A stretch of DNA of 64,000 nucleotides from Cinnamomum chago (taxonomy: Eukaryota; Streptophyta; Magnoliopsida; Laurales; Lauraceae). The notes beneath the pieces were generated by a model. The model was not told where the DNA came from and searched no databases. It saw nothing but the letters and a program-made list of their open reading frames with translations. Below, in pieces: positions 1 to 11,716 of the stretch. The DNA is taken from positions 39,481,501-39,545,500 of the forward strand of contig CP142461.1 in the NCBI GenBank assembly GCA_038049695.1. Reading direction: 5' to 3'. How positions within the stretch are numbered: position 1 is the first letter of the stretch; every line of letters begins with the position of its first letter. The translations under genes were made by a program, and so were the position numbers.

Positions 1-369
1 CAATTGATTGCACTAAGTGGCCACCTTGGTAGCTGAAGAGTCGCGGGCCATGTTGCGTCTCTTGGAATTCCCTTTGCGATGATCATCGATGGATCCTTAT
101 GTAAATCAACATCAGATGATCATGTAGTTTCAGACATTGGTTGATACTAGCGGGCCGGCAGCATCTGTCCAGTTGATTTCGCGATCGGGCGGGCAGAAAG
201 TGCACTTTTTGGTTGTTCAGCTGGCGATCAACGAAGTTTTTGAAGTTCTTGGAAGGATTCCTGTGATCTTGGCGAATATCGGCGAATTTGGAGCCTCAAA
301 AGTCTGAATCTGGAAAAATCACAGGGACAGAACAACTCGTCTCGCGAAAACGGACGAAACGGGGGGTCC

Positions 370-500
370 CGGGGCGAAATCGGCGCCCCGGACCTCCCAG
401 GGTCGCCGGCCCCATGGTCTCCGGCGACCATGGCGACCGTGGCCCAGGGTCGCAGGCCTGGCCCAGGGTCGCGGGGCTCTGCGACCCTGGGGGGAAAATT
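370..500. repeat. GC-rich palindrome cluster in A0 LTR
   Basis: The block is dense in GGTCGC / GCGACC, CCATGG and GGCGACC words that pair with one another as inverted repeats. The equivalent place in copies A1 and A2 carries related but rearranged words. Confidence 0.5.
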
Positions 501-707
501 GCTTCCCGGGGCCCGTTTCTGGCCGTTTTTCGTCGTTTTTCGCTTCCGTTTTTTTTGTTTGTTTTCTATGACATTTCTCCACATTTTTGGCTTGATTTCC
601 CTCTGAAAAACATGATGAGAATCCTTGAAAATTGGTTTGCAAAGTTTCCGATTTTCCGGGAAAAGCCGAGCGCAGAACTGCTGATTTTCCGCCAGAAGCT
701 GAAACAG

Positions 708-1210
708 GGTCAAACGATGTCGGAATGACCTGAAATTTGAGGTGAAGCTTCTTGAGCATTAAATAAGACCAACCATGGGCTTTTTTTGAGTTTTGAAGCC
801 GTTTGGGGTCATGCAAATGCTTGCCTTTGATTTCACCGCGACGGAAATGCCGAATTTTGACTTTCGGTCAAACGATGTCCGATTGACCTGAAATTCGACG
901 TGTAGCTTCCTCATCAGTAGATAAGACCAACCATAAGCTTTCGTTTGAGTTTTGAAGCCATTTGGAGTCATGCAAACGCTTGACTTTGTTTCTCCTGCAA
1001 TAGAGATGCCGAGCTTTGACTTCTGGTCAAACGATGTCCGATTGACCTGAAATTCGATGAGGAGCCTATTGGAGTCATTTAGAGATGATCCGCAAGCTCC
1101 GAATTAGGTGCCATGGTTCCGGGGTGGTCCGCCGCCGGGAGCTGCTGCTTAACTGTTGGAGAAGTGAAGCTAGGCCAAATAATGTCGGAATGGCCTGAAA
1201 CTTCATGTGT
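708..1210. repeat. About 150-bp imperfect tandem units in A0 LTR
   Basis: A core of the form GGTCAAACGATGTC..ATGACCTGAAAT recurs near 708, 866, 1025 and 1173, about 150-160 bp apart. The DNA between the cores is also partly repeated (the 'agaccaacca' and 'gagttttgaagcc' words). GGTCA and TGACC inside the core form an inverted repeat. The same organisation is seen at 23103-23730 and 50803-51440. Confidence 0.7.
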
Positions 1211-1362
1211 ACCTCTCTTTTGGTTGTTTTGAATGACCTTGCAGTTTTTGTTTGATTCTGACAAGATCTGATGCTTGAAGTGGCGCCTGCCTATTTTTGG
1301 TAGGATGTGGCTCCATGTAGCTTTTGGTGTGAAGAGGCAAAGTGACATTTTTTGTGTCAACA

Positions 1363-2505
1363 AATATGATGCATACATTTTCCAAGCATGAACAAGAGGG
1401 AAATAAACTCATCAATAAGCACATTTCGAAATCCATATTAATCATAGTAAAGACAACTACTAAAATCACCAAAAACCCTTAATGAAACAAGATTTTTCTC
1501 ACAAAACATGTTAATAATCAAAATTATCCAATCATCCACTTGCCTTGGGTTCCAATCTAGCAAATCAAGGTCCTAATCACCTCTCAAGCTCAAGATCCAC
1601 AATCTCTACAAAAACCCCCAAAACAAGCCCTAAAATGGGTTAAACCATGAAATGACAAGGAAACCTTTCAATAATCAAGGTGGAGCTTCTCTAAGGCTAG
1701 AAGATTACAAATCTAGAAGGTGAAGAAGAACACTTACTTGCAAGGTCCTCTAATGGAGAAGGTAAGCTCAAAGGAAATCTTGTGATGGAGGGTTCTCTTC
1801 ACAAATGGTATCAATGGAAAGCTTGCAAGATGAGGGAGAGGTTGATGATCTCCATTTCTTGATTGATGAACTTTTGGTGTGGCATGGAGAAGCAAGAAGA
1901 AGAAGAGAAAACACAAGAGCAAACCCTAGGCTCAGTTGTGTGCTGGAGCAATGGAGAGGAAATGATCAATGAAGGAGGTGGGTTCTCTTATAAGCAAGTG
2001 AGGTTTGGGTCCCACAACTTAAAGAACTTGGGTGGCTGAAATCATCTAATTCGGGACCTCGGATGGATTCGACGAAGAAGGAAGAAATGATCGTCGAAAT
2101 ATCTAGTTTCCAAAAAGTATATGTTTCACGGGTTTCAGGAATATCAAGTTTTGGGTACAGATTTGGTGTGCAATGACTGTTTTGCCCTCAAGGCCAAGAA
2201 ATCGGGTTTCGGGTTCTCAAATGGATACGGGATCAATATGAAAGTTGTAGGATTCCTCAAGATGAATGCAACGGGCCAAAAACACAATACAAAACAAATC
2301 GGGAAAATCTCACAAGTAAATGCAAAGCCGAAAAGGGAACCCCCCAAAGGGCCCCACAAACTACCAAAACACTCAAAAGCCCAAAACTAGGAGAAAAACC
2401 ATTCTAGCTCACAAACTCAACCCAACAAATACTAATCCCACTAAAAGAAACTAATCCTCAAATAAAACAACACTAATCCAAGAGATTAGGGGTCGGGTTC
2501 TCACA
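1363..2505 (-). mobile_element. Family C LTR fragment, copy C0 (chromovirus LTR, truncated)
   Basis: Read on the minus strand from 2505 the sequence starts TGTGAGAACCCGACCC. It continues as the first 1.1 kb of the C LTR, for example the stretch around the CTTATAAG TATA-like motif and the 'gaggaccttgcag' block shared with 12400-12640. It is cut off at 1363 by A0. On its right it sits directly in the pol gene of chromovirus C1, so a C LTR or element inserted into another C element in opposite orientation. Confidence 0.75.
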
Positions 2506-4111
2506 CTATGATTTTCCAATAAAGTACCACCCGGGGAAAACAAATGTAGTTGTCGATGCCTTAAGCAGAAAATCAGTAGGCTTGGCAAATCAAAGTGGCA
2601 CTTGTATTTTTGAACAATTTGAAGAGTTGAGTATAGACCTACAGCCACTAAGGAAGGGTGTTTTGTTAGCTAACATGTCAGTGTCAGAGCCTTCTTTTAT
2701 TCAGAAGATCAAGGATAGTCAGTTGCAAGATCCAGAGTTGGCCAAGATTTAAGAGCATATAGCAGAACGTCCTGACTTCCGTATTGTTGATGGAGTTTTG
2801 TACTACTGTGACCGTCTATGCGTGCCAAATATTGAGGACTCGAGGAATGATATTATGACCGAAGCTCACAGTACGAAGTACTCTATGCATCTAGGCAGCA
2901 CGAAGATGTATCAGAATTTGAAGGGCAGATTTTGGTGGAATAACATGAAAAGGGAGATTGCAGCGTTTGTCTCCCGTTGTATGACTTGTCAGTTGATAAA
3001 GGCAGAACATCAGAGGCCTCCAGGATTGTTACAACCATTAGAGATACCGAAATGGAAATGGGAGCATATTACTATGGATTTTATTTCGGGACTACCGAGG
3101 ACTAACAGAGGCAACGATGCGATATGGGTCATTGTAGATCGACTCACCAAGTTAGCTCATTTTATTCCTATGAGGACAGGGAAGAAGATGCACATGCTAC
3201 CTTTGGCAGAGTTATTTGTCAACGAGATTGTCAGTCGACATGGGCAACTAGTTTCTCTCACTTCTGACAGAGACAACAGATTCGTCTCGAGATTCTGGAA
3301 GACATTGCATTAGTCTATGGGTACAAAACTACAGTTTAGCGCGGCTTATCACCCGCAGACAGATGGTCAATCAGAGAGGACAATTCAGACCCTAGAGGAT
3401 ATGCTCCGTGCATGTGTGTTAGACTTCAAGACTCAATGGGATGAGACTCTACCGTTGTGTGAGTTTGCTTACAATAATAGTTACCACTCGAGGATTGGGA
3501 TAGCACCTTTTGAGGCTTTGTATGGCAGAAGGTGTAGGACACCGGTTTGTTGGGAAGAGGTCGAAATTTGCAGTTTCCATTGACCAACCATAGTGAGTGA
3601 AACCAGCAACAAAGTGAAGTTGATCCAAGGACGTCTGAAAGTAGCCCGGAGTAGACAGAAAAGTTATGCAGATTCTCATAGAAGGGATTTACAGTTCAAA
3701 GAAGGAGACAAGGTTTTCTTGAAAGTGTCACCTACGAGAGGAACATTGAGATTTGGACAGAAGGGCAAGTTATCACGGAGGTACATTGGACCATATGACA
3801 TTGTGAGCAAGATTGGTGATGTGGTTTCTAGGTTAGCCTTACAACCTGAGCTATCCGGCGTACACAACGTCTTCCATGTGTCTATGTTGAAGAAGTATGT
3901 CCCCAATCCTTCACATGTACTCCGGCACGAGCCATTGGAGATCAGAGAGGATGCTACCTATGTTGAGAAGCCCGTTCAGATCATCGATACGAAGGAACAA
4001 GAGTTGAGGACACGGACTATTCAATGGGTAAAGGTTCTATGGGAGAATCTTGGACCGGAAGAGGCAACATGGGGATTACGTACAGAAGAAGTATCTACAT
4101 CTACTACCTGA
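2506..4111 (+). pseudogene. Chromovirus pol 3' part: RNase H end, integrase, chromodomain (Tekay/Del-like, element C1)
   Basis: This is the C-terminal half of a Ty3/gypsy pol polyprotein in one reading frame from about 2507 to 4111. In order it shows the end of the RNase H/connection region (YHPGK...DALSRK), the HHCC zinc-binding domain of integrase (H..H near 2866-2890, CMTC near 2978), the DDE core (D in TMDF, D in SDRDNRF, E in QSERTIQ), the GPY/F motif (YIGPYDI, about 3800) and a C-terminal chromodomain (ATYVEKPVQII...WVKVLW...EEATW). Integrase inserts the cDNA; in this clade the chromodomain is thought to read heterochromatic histone marks. Three in-frame stops break it (TAA 2750, TAG 3311, TGA 3581), so this copy is dead. 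Gag, protease and RT lie off-window, beyond inserted C0. Confidence 0.9.
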
Positions 4112-4149
4112 GGTGAGTTTTATATTTCATTAGGAGGACCAAATGCCCT

Positions 4150-4162
4150 AAGGGGTGGAGGA
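4150..4162 (+). other. Polypurine tract of chromovirus C1
   Basis: The purine run AAGGGGTGGAGGA lies immediately before the 3' LTR start at 4163, where plus-strand DNA synthesis is primed in LTR retrotransposons. It fixes the LTR boundary and the plus orientation of C1. Confidence 0.85.
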
Positions 4163-4667
4163 TGTAAGACCCCGTCCCGAGTGACCTCGATTAGTGTTAA
4201 CTAAGTTGTATGTTAGTCTTAAGCGTGATTAGTAGTCTTTGACTAAGTTGGGTTTTGAATAGATTTTGATGTAGCTTTGGGGAATTTTGATTGCTTGTGA
4301 TTAGTGGGGCCCTTTGGGGGTTCCTTTTTATAACTTTGCATGTGTTTGAGGATTTATCGGAGATTTTTGCATTCATTGTTTTAATTCCGTTTTATTTGTA
4401 TTGTTAACCCCTACAACTTTCATGTTGATCCCGTCCCCGTTCGAGATCCCCGAAACCCGATTTCATAGCCTTGAGGGCAAAACAGTCTTTGTGCACTAAA
4501 TGAGTACCCAAAACTTGATATTCCCGAAACCCGCGAAACATATACGTTTTAGAAACTAGATATTTCCACGATCACTTTTCTCTTCTTGGTCGAATTCATT
4601 AGAAGCCCCGAAAGACAACATTTCAGCCCTTGAATGTCTTAAGTAGTGGGACCCATTCCCATTTGCT

Positions 4668-4675
4668 TATATAAG
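4668..4675 (+). promoter_or_regulatory. TATA box of C1 LTR
   Basis: TATATAAG lies about 505 bp into the LTR and is followed by a pyrimidine-rich leader. The same site reads CTTATAAG in C0 and is mutated in C2 and C4. It is the likely U3 promoter of the chromovirus. Confidence 0.6.
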
Positions 4676-5504
4676 GAGAACCCATCTTCCTCATTTTTTT
4701 TTTCCAGCACAAAAGGCAACCTAGGGTTTCTTGCAACCTTTCTCATCTTCTTCTTGCTCTCTCCATCTCAATCTCCTACTAATCTTGCACCAACATCAAA
4801 ATGGAGGTCATCATTCTCTTCCTCATCTTGAAGGCTATCTTTTGACACCATTTGTTGAGAAACCTATCAACTTTGAGACTTCCTTTGAGCTCACCTTGCC
4901 CATTTGGAGAACCCACAAGTAAGCAATCTTCTCCATCTTCTAGATTTGTATTCTTCTAGTCCTAGAGAAGCTCCATCTCCATTATTGTGAGTTTTATCTT
5001 CTTCATTCATTGTTTGACCCATTTTAGGGTTTGTTTTGGGGGTTTTGTTTGTGCTTGTAGGATTCTTGAGAGAGCTCTGTTTAGTAGCTTGATTTCCTTG
5101 ATTAGAAGACCCAACGCAAGTGGATGAGTTAATATTATGAGTTTTCAATGGTTTTCATAAGGAATGTGGTTGATTTGTCATTTCCATTCATATTTATTGA
5201 CTTGCATTGATTTTTGAAATAAATACTTTGAATGAACCTTGCTAAGTCATTTAATGTTTTGGAAACATATTGGTTTGGTACTTGTTGTCTTTTGGATATA
5301 TCTTAAACGAATATTTGTGATGTGGTTCTCTTTCCTCTTGTGGTTGTTGTGGTCAAGAAGGAGGTGATGGAGTGAACACATATTGGAGTTGTGGAGAAGT
5401 GTAGATAGATGCATTGGAGGAGCTCTTAGCTCAGCTTTATTACAGGAATTAAATGGAAGTGAGGAGAGTGGTTTTAAGGAGGAAAAATGGCTCAAATCTG
5501 AACA

Positions 5505-5995
5505 CAGTGGCTGTTTCCCGCACCTGGCGGTCAGCCAGCGTCACCTGTCGGCTAGCCGTCTGGTGACTGGCAGCTAACCGCCAGCTAGCCGAACAATCGC
5601 GCTACTTTTCCAGAGAGCAACATTTTCCTCCTGAAAGCATGGTCAGCCTCACGGTTATCAAGTGGCTAACCGCCTAACCCATCGGCGGCTAACCGCCATC
5701 CAACCGACCCATTTCGGTTACTTCTCCAGAGAGCAACATTTTCCACCTGAAGACACAGTCAGCCTCATGGTTAGCAAGCGGCTAACCGCCTAACTCATCG
5801 GCGGCTAACCGCCATCCAACCGAACCATTTCGGTTACATTTCCGGTAAACTGTCTTTCTGTCAGGCCAACCGCGGTCAACCAGCGGCTAACCGCCATCTG
5901 ACCGCTAGGTAACCGAAATTACCCAGACAATCATTCCAGAAAGCTCTTCGCTTGAGCGAACTCTCTGGTTCACTCGAGCGATGAGCTTTGACGGT
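5505..5995. repeat. Palindrome cluster in C1 LTR (GGCGGCTAACCGCC words)
   Basis: Repeated near-palindromes based on GGCTAACCGCC / GGCGGCTAACC and CGGTTAGC fill this stretch, followed by CTCGAGCG words near 5950. Other C LTR copies have different palindromes at this place. Confidence 0.75.
5603..5834 (+). repeat. Two-copy 116-bp tandem duplication inside the C1 cluster
   Basis: Units 5603-5718 and 5719-5834 both run from TAC-TT-TCCAGAGAGCAAC through the GGCGGCTAACCGCC words to CCATTTCGGT, with few differences. The duplication lies entirely inside the palindrome cluster. Confidence 0.8.
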
Positions 5996-7993
5996 CAAAA
6001 GAGATTTACTAAGCAATGCATGAGGCCATTTGAGAAAGAAACCATATCATGAAAATCTCATTCGAAGTCTTGAAAATTCAAAGTGTATAAGGAGCCCGAA
6101 ATGTCCCCAAACTCAAAGAGTACCAAATTATTATTAGATCGACATACGGGATCCCTATTCACTTCAATTAAATCTTGAACCCGATACTTTACTCGAAATT
6201 CAAATCGTTTATTGTACTTTATCGATCCCGAGATTTATACTACATGCCTTGTTTTCCCGAAAGCACTGAAGTACACTTACAATGGTTACTTGTCTTGAAG
6301 TGCATTGCACCACATGAAACGACAGTGTGCCCTCGAGCACCCCCGTCCTGCCCGTTTGTTTATTTGCACTCGATTTACTTGCACATGTCTCGATTTGCTA
6401 TTTGGCCTATTAGTCGACACCACTAAGCTTGGATAACCCTGTTGGTCTGATCCACCGACTTCGAGATCCCCCTCTTGTCCCTCCAGCTGCAGTTTGGATC
6501 ATGCTACGAGGTTATTACCGTGGTCTTGTACCGATGCCGCAGATTGCTACTGTGGTTCCCGATGCCCGGCTCGCTGCCGTGGTCATGTATAGTATATGTA
6601 TATGTATTTATAAGATCCACTGTTTCTCCTCACTTCGAGTAACTGAGATCCGTGCCTAGTTATTGAAAGTCCGGGGATCCGAACCCTAGAGGGGGGGTGA
6701 ATGGGATGAGCTTCAATTATGACCAATTTTAACCAATTTTAACTTCTTTAACTTAAACTAGTCACAAGTGGTGATAACAAATAAAATGCGGAAGCTTAAT
6801 AAAAACAATCACCACAAACCAAGCACCATCACACAAGGATTTATAGTGGTTCGGCCTCAGTGCCTACATCCACTACCGGCTTGTGATTCAACACCCCACC
6901 GGATTTTCACTATTTATGCTTTTCAATAGGCTAAGCAATAACCTTTACAATGATGTTTTTCAAGGCTCAACATCAACCTATACATTATGCTTTTCTTAGG
7001 CTAAGCAATAACCTCTTCAACCATAGGTTGATTATCTCTCTAAGTAGTGTCTAACATACACTTGATGGAGATAAAATTTATAGCTCATTACAATGCCTCT
7101 TAATTAGGCGGATATGAAAATGAAAATCTAATACACACACACACTATGAATGAAAAGATGAAAGCATATGATGTGTGTGTGTGATGTCCTCAATCATTTT
7201 GAAAATGAAAGCTCATAAATGTATGCCTAAGGCTTTTGAAAGTTTTAGCTCATAAAAACATTTATGATTGAGGAAAGAATGCAAATCACATGTTAAAGAT
7301 AACTTGTAAAAGATATACATTTGTATCCTAAACAAGTTGTGAAATTCTAAGCACAAAACATGTGATGCATAGGGATGTCAATCAAATCAATAATGTAGCT
7401 CATAAACCATAAAAATAGATTTGATTGAAATTAGGGGACAAATCATATGTAATTATAAAATCAACTTGAAAATGATATTCCTATCAATGCAAAGCAAGTT
7501 GTGAAACTTTAAAACAAAACTACATATGATTTGTAAAGATGTTGAATCCAAAACATAAGATATATTTGAAAGAGATTTTCTTATGATGGAAAACAACAAC
7601 CAAAGATTCAACCAAGTATAAGAATCATGTTACATATAATCTCAAAGATTATTTCGTTAACATGATCTACTTAGATTTACCAAATAAAGTACTACTTTGA
7701 TTGAATCAATGGTGATGCATCGAAAACAATAAATCAATTCAAAACATAAAACATGTTAAGGACACAACAACTCATAGTTTATCATGCTACAAAAGATTTA
7801 CCAAAAATAAAACAAAGCATGAAAACATATGATTAAGGAAAGTAGAGCCTACTTGGTGATTTAACTTCATTAATCCAAGTTTTAGCTTTCCTAATGACCC
7901 CTTTCATCCCTTAGTTCATTTCCCTTTTATTGGCTTCAAAACCTCTCAAGGAGGGCCTTAAAAATGCTAACTTTTGGGAAAGAAATGAACTAG

Positions 7994-8002
7994 TATTTAT
8001 AG
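7994..8002 (-). promoter_or_regulatory. TATA box of B1 3' LTR
   Basis: The minus strand reads CTATAAATA just downstream (in the sense direction) of the palindrome cluster. The same arrangement occurs in every B LTR seen here, for example 16148-16156 and, on the plus strand, near 21315. Confidence 0.65.
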
Positions 8003-8014
8003 CCAAAACAGCCC

Positions 8015-8155
8015 AACGGCTAGTCCCTCGGTCGACCTGGCCCTTCCCCGGTTGACCTGGCCTTCACAACGGTAAAAAAAATGACCTTTTGAAAATGGCC
8101 AACGGTAGTATACCCGGTCGACCTGGGCCTGGCTCGGTCGACCTGGTACACTGCG
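8015..8155. repeat. Palindrome cluster in B1 3' LTR (GGTCGACC words)
   Basis: Four GGTCGACC / GGTTGACC words (CGGTCGACCTGG) occur around an AACGGT...GACC inverted repeat, directly upstream of the TATA box in the sense direction. Confidence 0.75.
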
Positions 8156-8528
8156 TTTCTGGCTTGGGACAAAAATTCCCTAAAATCCATTTTTCAAAGT
8201 ATTTTTGGTTGGGAATTTTTTGGGTCATTAAATCAAGCTTAAAAACATGTTTTAAATCATTCTAAGGGTTTTAAAACATGAAACATAAAAATCCAAAAAA
8301 GATTCAAAACCATAAAACCAATGGCTAGCTTGATTTCTAAAAACTACTTATTCAAAGAACAAATGCATTCAAGATTAAAAACAAATCATGCATAAATCAA
8401 TATCTTAAAAACAATGCATGTGTAAAACAAGATTTCAAGTTTATCTAAATCAATGCAAATGTGTGTAAATCAAATGATGCTTGAATGATAATGCATCCAT
8501 CAAATTGCAATCTACAAAATTCCTAACA

Positions 8529-8542
8529 ATCTCCCCCTTTGC
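8529..8542 (-). other. Polypurine tract of B1
   Basis: The minus strand reads GCAAAGGGGGAGAT directly against the 3' LTR start (TGTTAGG), marking the primer site for plus-strand synthesis. B3 has GCAAAGGGGAAGAT at 27674-27687. Confidence 0.85.
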
Positions 8543-11500
8543 AATTTGATGGCAACTCACTCACCGCTGAATTTACACACTAAGTCTTCGGCTCCCCCTA
8601 AGCTGGACAAGTCTTGAAATCTCTTGGATGCTCCTTCTCTTAGCTTGGGCTCTTTTCTCCAATCTTCTTGATGATTGGTACTTGATCATTCTTCAAGCTT
8701 TCTTTTCATCTTCCTCTCTATGGCCAAGCATCTTCTTTAGCTCCAAGCTTTCTTTCTTGTAATAGCTCTCCCCCTTTGACCATGCCTCTCTCTCCCTTTG
8801 GCAAGGTATGTATTCTCTCCCCTTGTAGAAGATCATACAAAATCTCCCCTTAAGAAGCTTGGACATTCTCTTCACCCTTTTGAGAACTTGAATGCTCTCT
8901 CCCCCTTTGACATTAAATTGCAAAGGTACCTACACACATGAAATAAGGAAAATACCTTTTAGTAGCACCTGTTAACAAAAGAAATCGAAAATGAAATACA
9001 TAACAGGTTATCATGTATGGAAGCAATCTCTAAGGGTTCAAAGGCAATCCAAGGGCAAATTTGATCAAAACTAATACTTACTATGAAGGTTTACACTCCC
9101 CCTTAATCTATTCTCTTCTTTTGTCAACCTTTTGACAAAGATATAACTATTTGGTTCAAGAAGAAGATGGTTTAACCAATTGAGGGTCAACTTCAAGAGA
9201 AGGATTAGATTCGTTTAACTATAGAGCACAATATGATCAAATTACCAAAAGAGAGCAAGGACAATGAGAAAAGCAATCATGGATATCAATTGGAAAAACA
9301 AAGAATACCAATTGAGATTCAAGGATAATACTCTAAAATCAAATACTCTAAAATGGATTTAAAAATATAACTATTAGGAAAAATCTAAATTAGAGCTATC
9401 CATGATGACATGGAGTTTACTAAACATAGCATCAAATAATTTAACTATGAAAATCATATGCTATGAAAGTTTTGAAATCATTTCATTCAATCAAAAAATG
9501 TGACTACTAATGTGCAAGATGAGTGAAATGAAATTCAAACATGAAGCCAACCTCAACTAATAATCAACCAAGATTATGAATACATAAACATGGTGATCAT
9601 GAGATTTACCTATAAGAGCAAGAGAGGTGGCAATCATGACAATTATGATGCTAATGGTGTGTGACATGGAACAAATATATTACTATCAAGTTCAATCCAA
9701 AGTACACAAGGTCTATCACATTCACAAGAAGTCAAATCAATCGAAAATTATACCAATTGAAATCAATTGAATTTGACAACATGATTGAGAGCAAGAATGA
9801 GACAAACACAAAATTCCATCAAGTATCATAAATGCATATTCATCACCATTAAAGATATAACTATTGAGCATAGTGATGAACAAGATAAATTGCAATGCAA
9901 AAGGATATCACTTTGTAATGCATGCAATTTTCAAAGTGACTAAATCATATGAATTCAACATCTAAGATATCCATCAAACATATAGAAATACGAGGAATGG
10001 ATTTCAAAGAGTTTCATATGATCCAGAACACTACTATGATGTTGAAACATGTACTAGGATGACATCACTTAGAGAATATACATGAATCAACATCATAACC
10101 ATCCAAAAAGAAATGACTAGAAGGCATAGGGATGGATTTGAGTTCTAGTATGGTTTCTACAAATATAACTAAAATCACAACCATACATAGAACGATTTGA
10201 CATTTGCATAGAGAGGATCAATCAACAATCAAGATCTAACTCATACCATATCATCAATTAAAAATGCAAGCACAAGAAGGTATGGAGTTAGAGGGACATC
10301 ATGGATCGCATAAAGATGAAGATGGATCACATATATGGATATACCTATTAAGAACAATGGATTAATTCCAATTCATCTAAAATGATCCATTAACCTATCA
10401 TGCAACATCTCCACTCTTAGCAAATGTACTAAGCTTACAATGCAATGGAAAAAAGATATGAGGTTTATACCAAATGAACTTAGCACATTAAATCACATAT
10501 GTACTTATTAGGCTCAAATGATAAAAAAACAAAAGATTTAACTATAAAGTACATAAACAGTCAACAATTTGCATTAATGAAAATATATACTAAGTTAGGC
10601 ACAAACATGCAAATCAATGAAACCATATCCAATCATGCAATGTAAGACAACAAAATCAATTTGCATAAAAAGTATGTAACTAAATGAGCAAAGATGCAAA
10701 TTGTTTGTAAAAAATATTTCCTTCTAAAAGATATAATCATAATTAAGCACAAGGAAATAAATTCAAGGAAAATGCTTCTATAAATACCACCAATAAAGCT
10801 TAGAACATTTTCCAAAGTTTTTCAAATCACTTCAATATTTGAAATTCCAACAAAGAATCATTTATAGAATTATGAGCAAGTGATTTTGAAAAACAAGTAG
10901 CATACTACTAAAAATTTTCAATTTGTATTCTAAATATGGCAATAGACTTTCATACAAATTGAACACATATTTTCCATACCAAGAGATATAACTTTGAAAA
11001 ATCAATGGAAAATATAAATTGCTTCAAATCATTTGATTTACAAAAATGATCTAACTATGACATTCATCAAATGATTTTCCAACATCAATTGATCATGAAA
11101 AATCTAGCTATGAAAGCATTTGTAATCACAATCAATTGATCATGAATAGATATGCACTACAAGAGATATAACTATATGAACAAAATGCAAATCCTTCATG
11201 AAAATATTGCAATCAAAGGATTTTGAAAACCATGAGATATAACTTAAAGGTTCATGAAGACAAAATCAAATGATCACAAAGAAACATTGCATTTTAAAAG
11301 ATGTGACTTTAAAGAAACAAAATGCAAATGTAACATGACCAACAAAAAGATTTAACTAAAAAGAATAGGTTGGTCTAAAGAGGATCAAGGCCTTAAGGTT
11401 AGTCTAAATGTGTACCAATAAAGATTCACCTAAGGTCTTGATAAGGATGTCCTTGAGAGTTCATATAGAGGACTCACCAACTCTTGGAGATATAACTTGA

Positions 11501-11652
11501 AAAAGTCTTAGAGTGGTATAATGAAGCTGGGGGAAATTTCATTATCAATCATAGTGGAAATCATCACAAAGATATGCAATAAATCACAACACTAGGGTTC
11601 TAATCTAGCAAGGATCAACTCCGGGTTGTTAAGCCCTAAAATGGAGTAACCC
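8543..11652 (-). other. B1 interior: AT-rich, non-coding, with a recurring AGATATAACTAT-like motif
   Basis: I see no gag, protease, RT or integrase here on either strand; the longest frames are 60-76 codons and match nothing. A motif close to AGATATAACTAT (plus-strand reading) recurs about twenty times at roughly 50-250 bp spacing, for example near 9140, 9370, 9845, 10530, 10980, 11165, 11230, 11345 and 11480. The same order of sequence, motifs included, is found in the B3 interior. Confidence 0.7.
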
Positions 11653-11664
11653 GCTCTGATACCA
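11653..11664 (-). other. Primer-binding site of B1 (initiator tRNA-Met)
   Basis: The minus strand reads TGGTATCAGAGC two bases after the 5' LTR end. It is complementary to the 3' end of plant initiator tRNA-Met, which primes minus-strand synthesis. Confidence 0.92.
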
Positions 11665-11716
11665 ATTGAAAGTCCGGGGATCCGAACTGTAGAGGGGGGG
11701 GGGTGAATAGGGTGAG

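Larger units (their letters stand above)
34..1362 (-). mobile_element. Family A LTR, copy A0 (Tat/Ogre-like Ty3/gypsy)
   Basis: This LTR-length sequence matches the LTRs at 22445-23891 and 50181-51593. On the minus strand it begins TGTTGACAC at 1362 and ends ...GACTCTTCA at 34. The first bases of the window, 1-33, are not shared with the other two copies. They do not match the right flank (aatat, 1363-1367), so this is probably one LTR of an element extending off-window and not a solo LTR. The copy interrupts a C-family LTR on its right. It contains a GC-rich palindrome-rich block (about 370-500) and about 150-bp spaced repeats. No protein is encoded; reading frames here are not conserved between copies. 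Confidence 0.75.
6664..8528 (-). repeat. B1 3' LTR
   Basis: This 1,865-bp LTR is nearly identical by eye to the 5' LTR. It contains a short AC microsatellite near 7133, an imperfect tandem repeat around GGCTAAGCAATAACCT (6916-7025), a TATA box and a palindrome cluster. Confidence 0.92.

Noticed and set aside
228..816. Overlapping 146-165-codon frames on both strands in the A0 LTR, and a 229-codon frame at 22377-23066 in the A1 LTR
   Set aside because: They lie across the GC-rich palindrome block where stops are rare, are not conserved between the three A LTRs, and show no domain.
2506..4111. Possible endogenous pararetrovirus (caulimovirus) integrase-like gene
   Set aside because: Caulimoviruses lack integrase; HHCC, DDE, GPY/F and chromodomain in this order plus an adjoining LTR identify a chromovirus.
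11653..11664. Possible tRNA gene fragment (initiator tRNA-Met 3' end)
   Set aside because: Only 12 bases match and they sit exactly next to an LTR; it is a primer-binding site. The same holds for 35318, 42427 and 45567.
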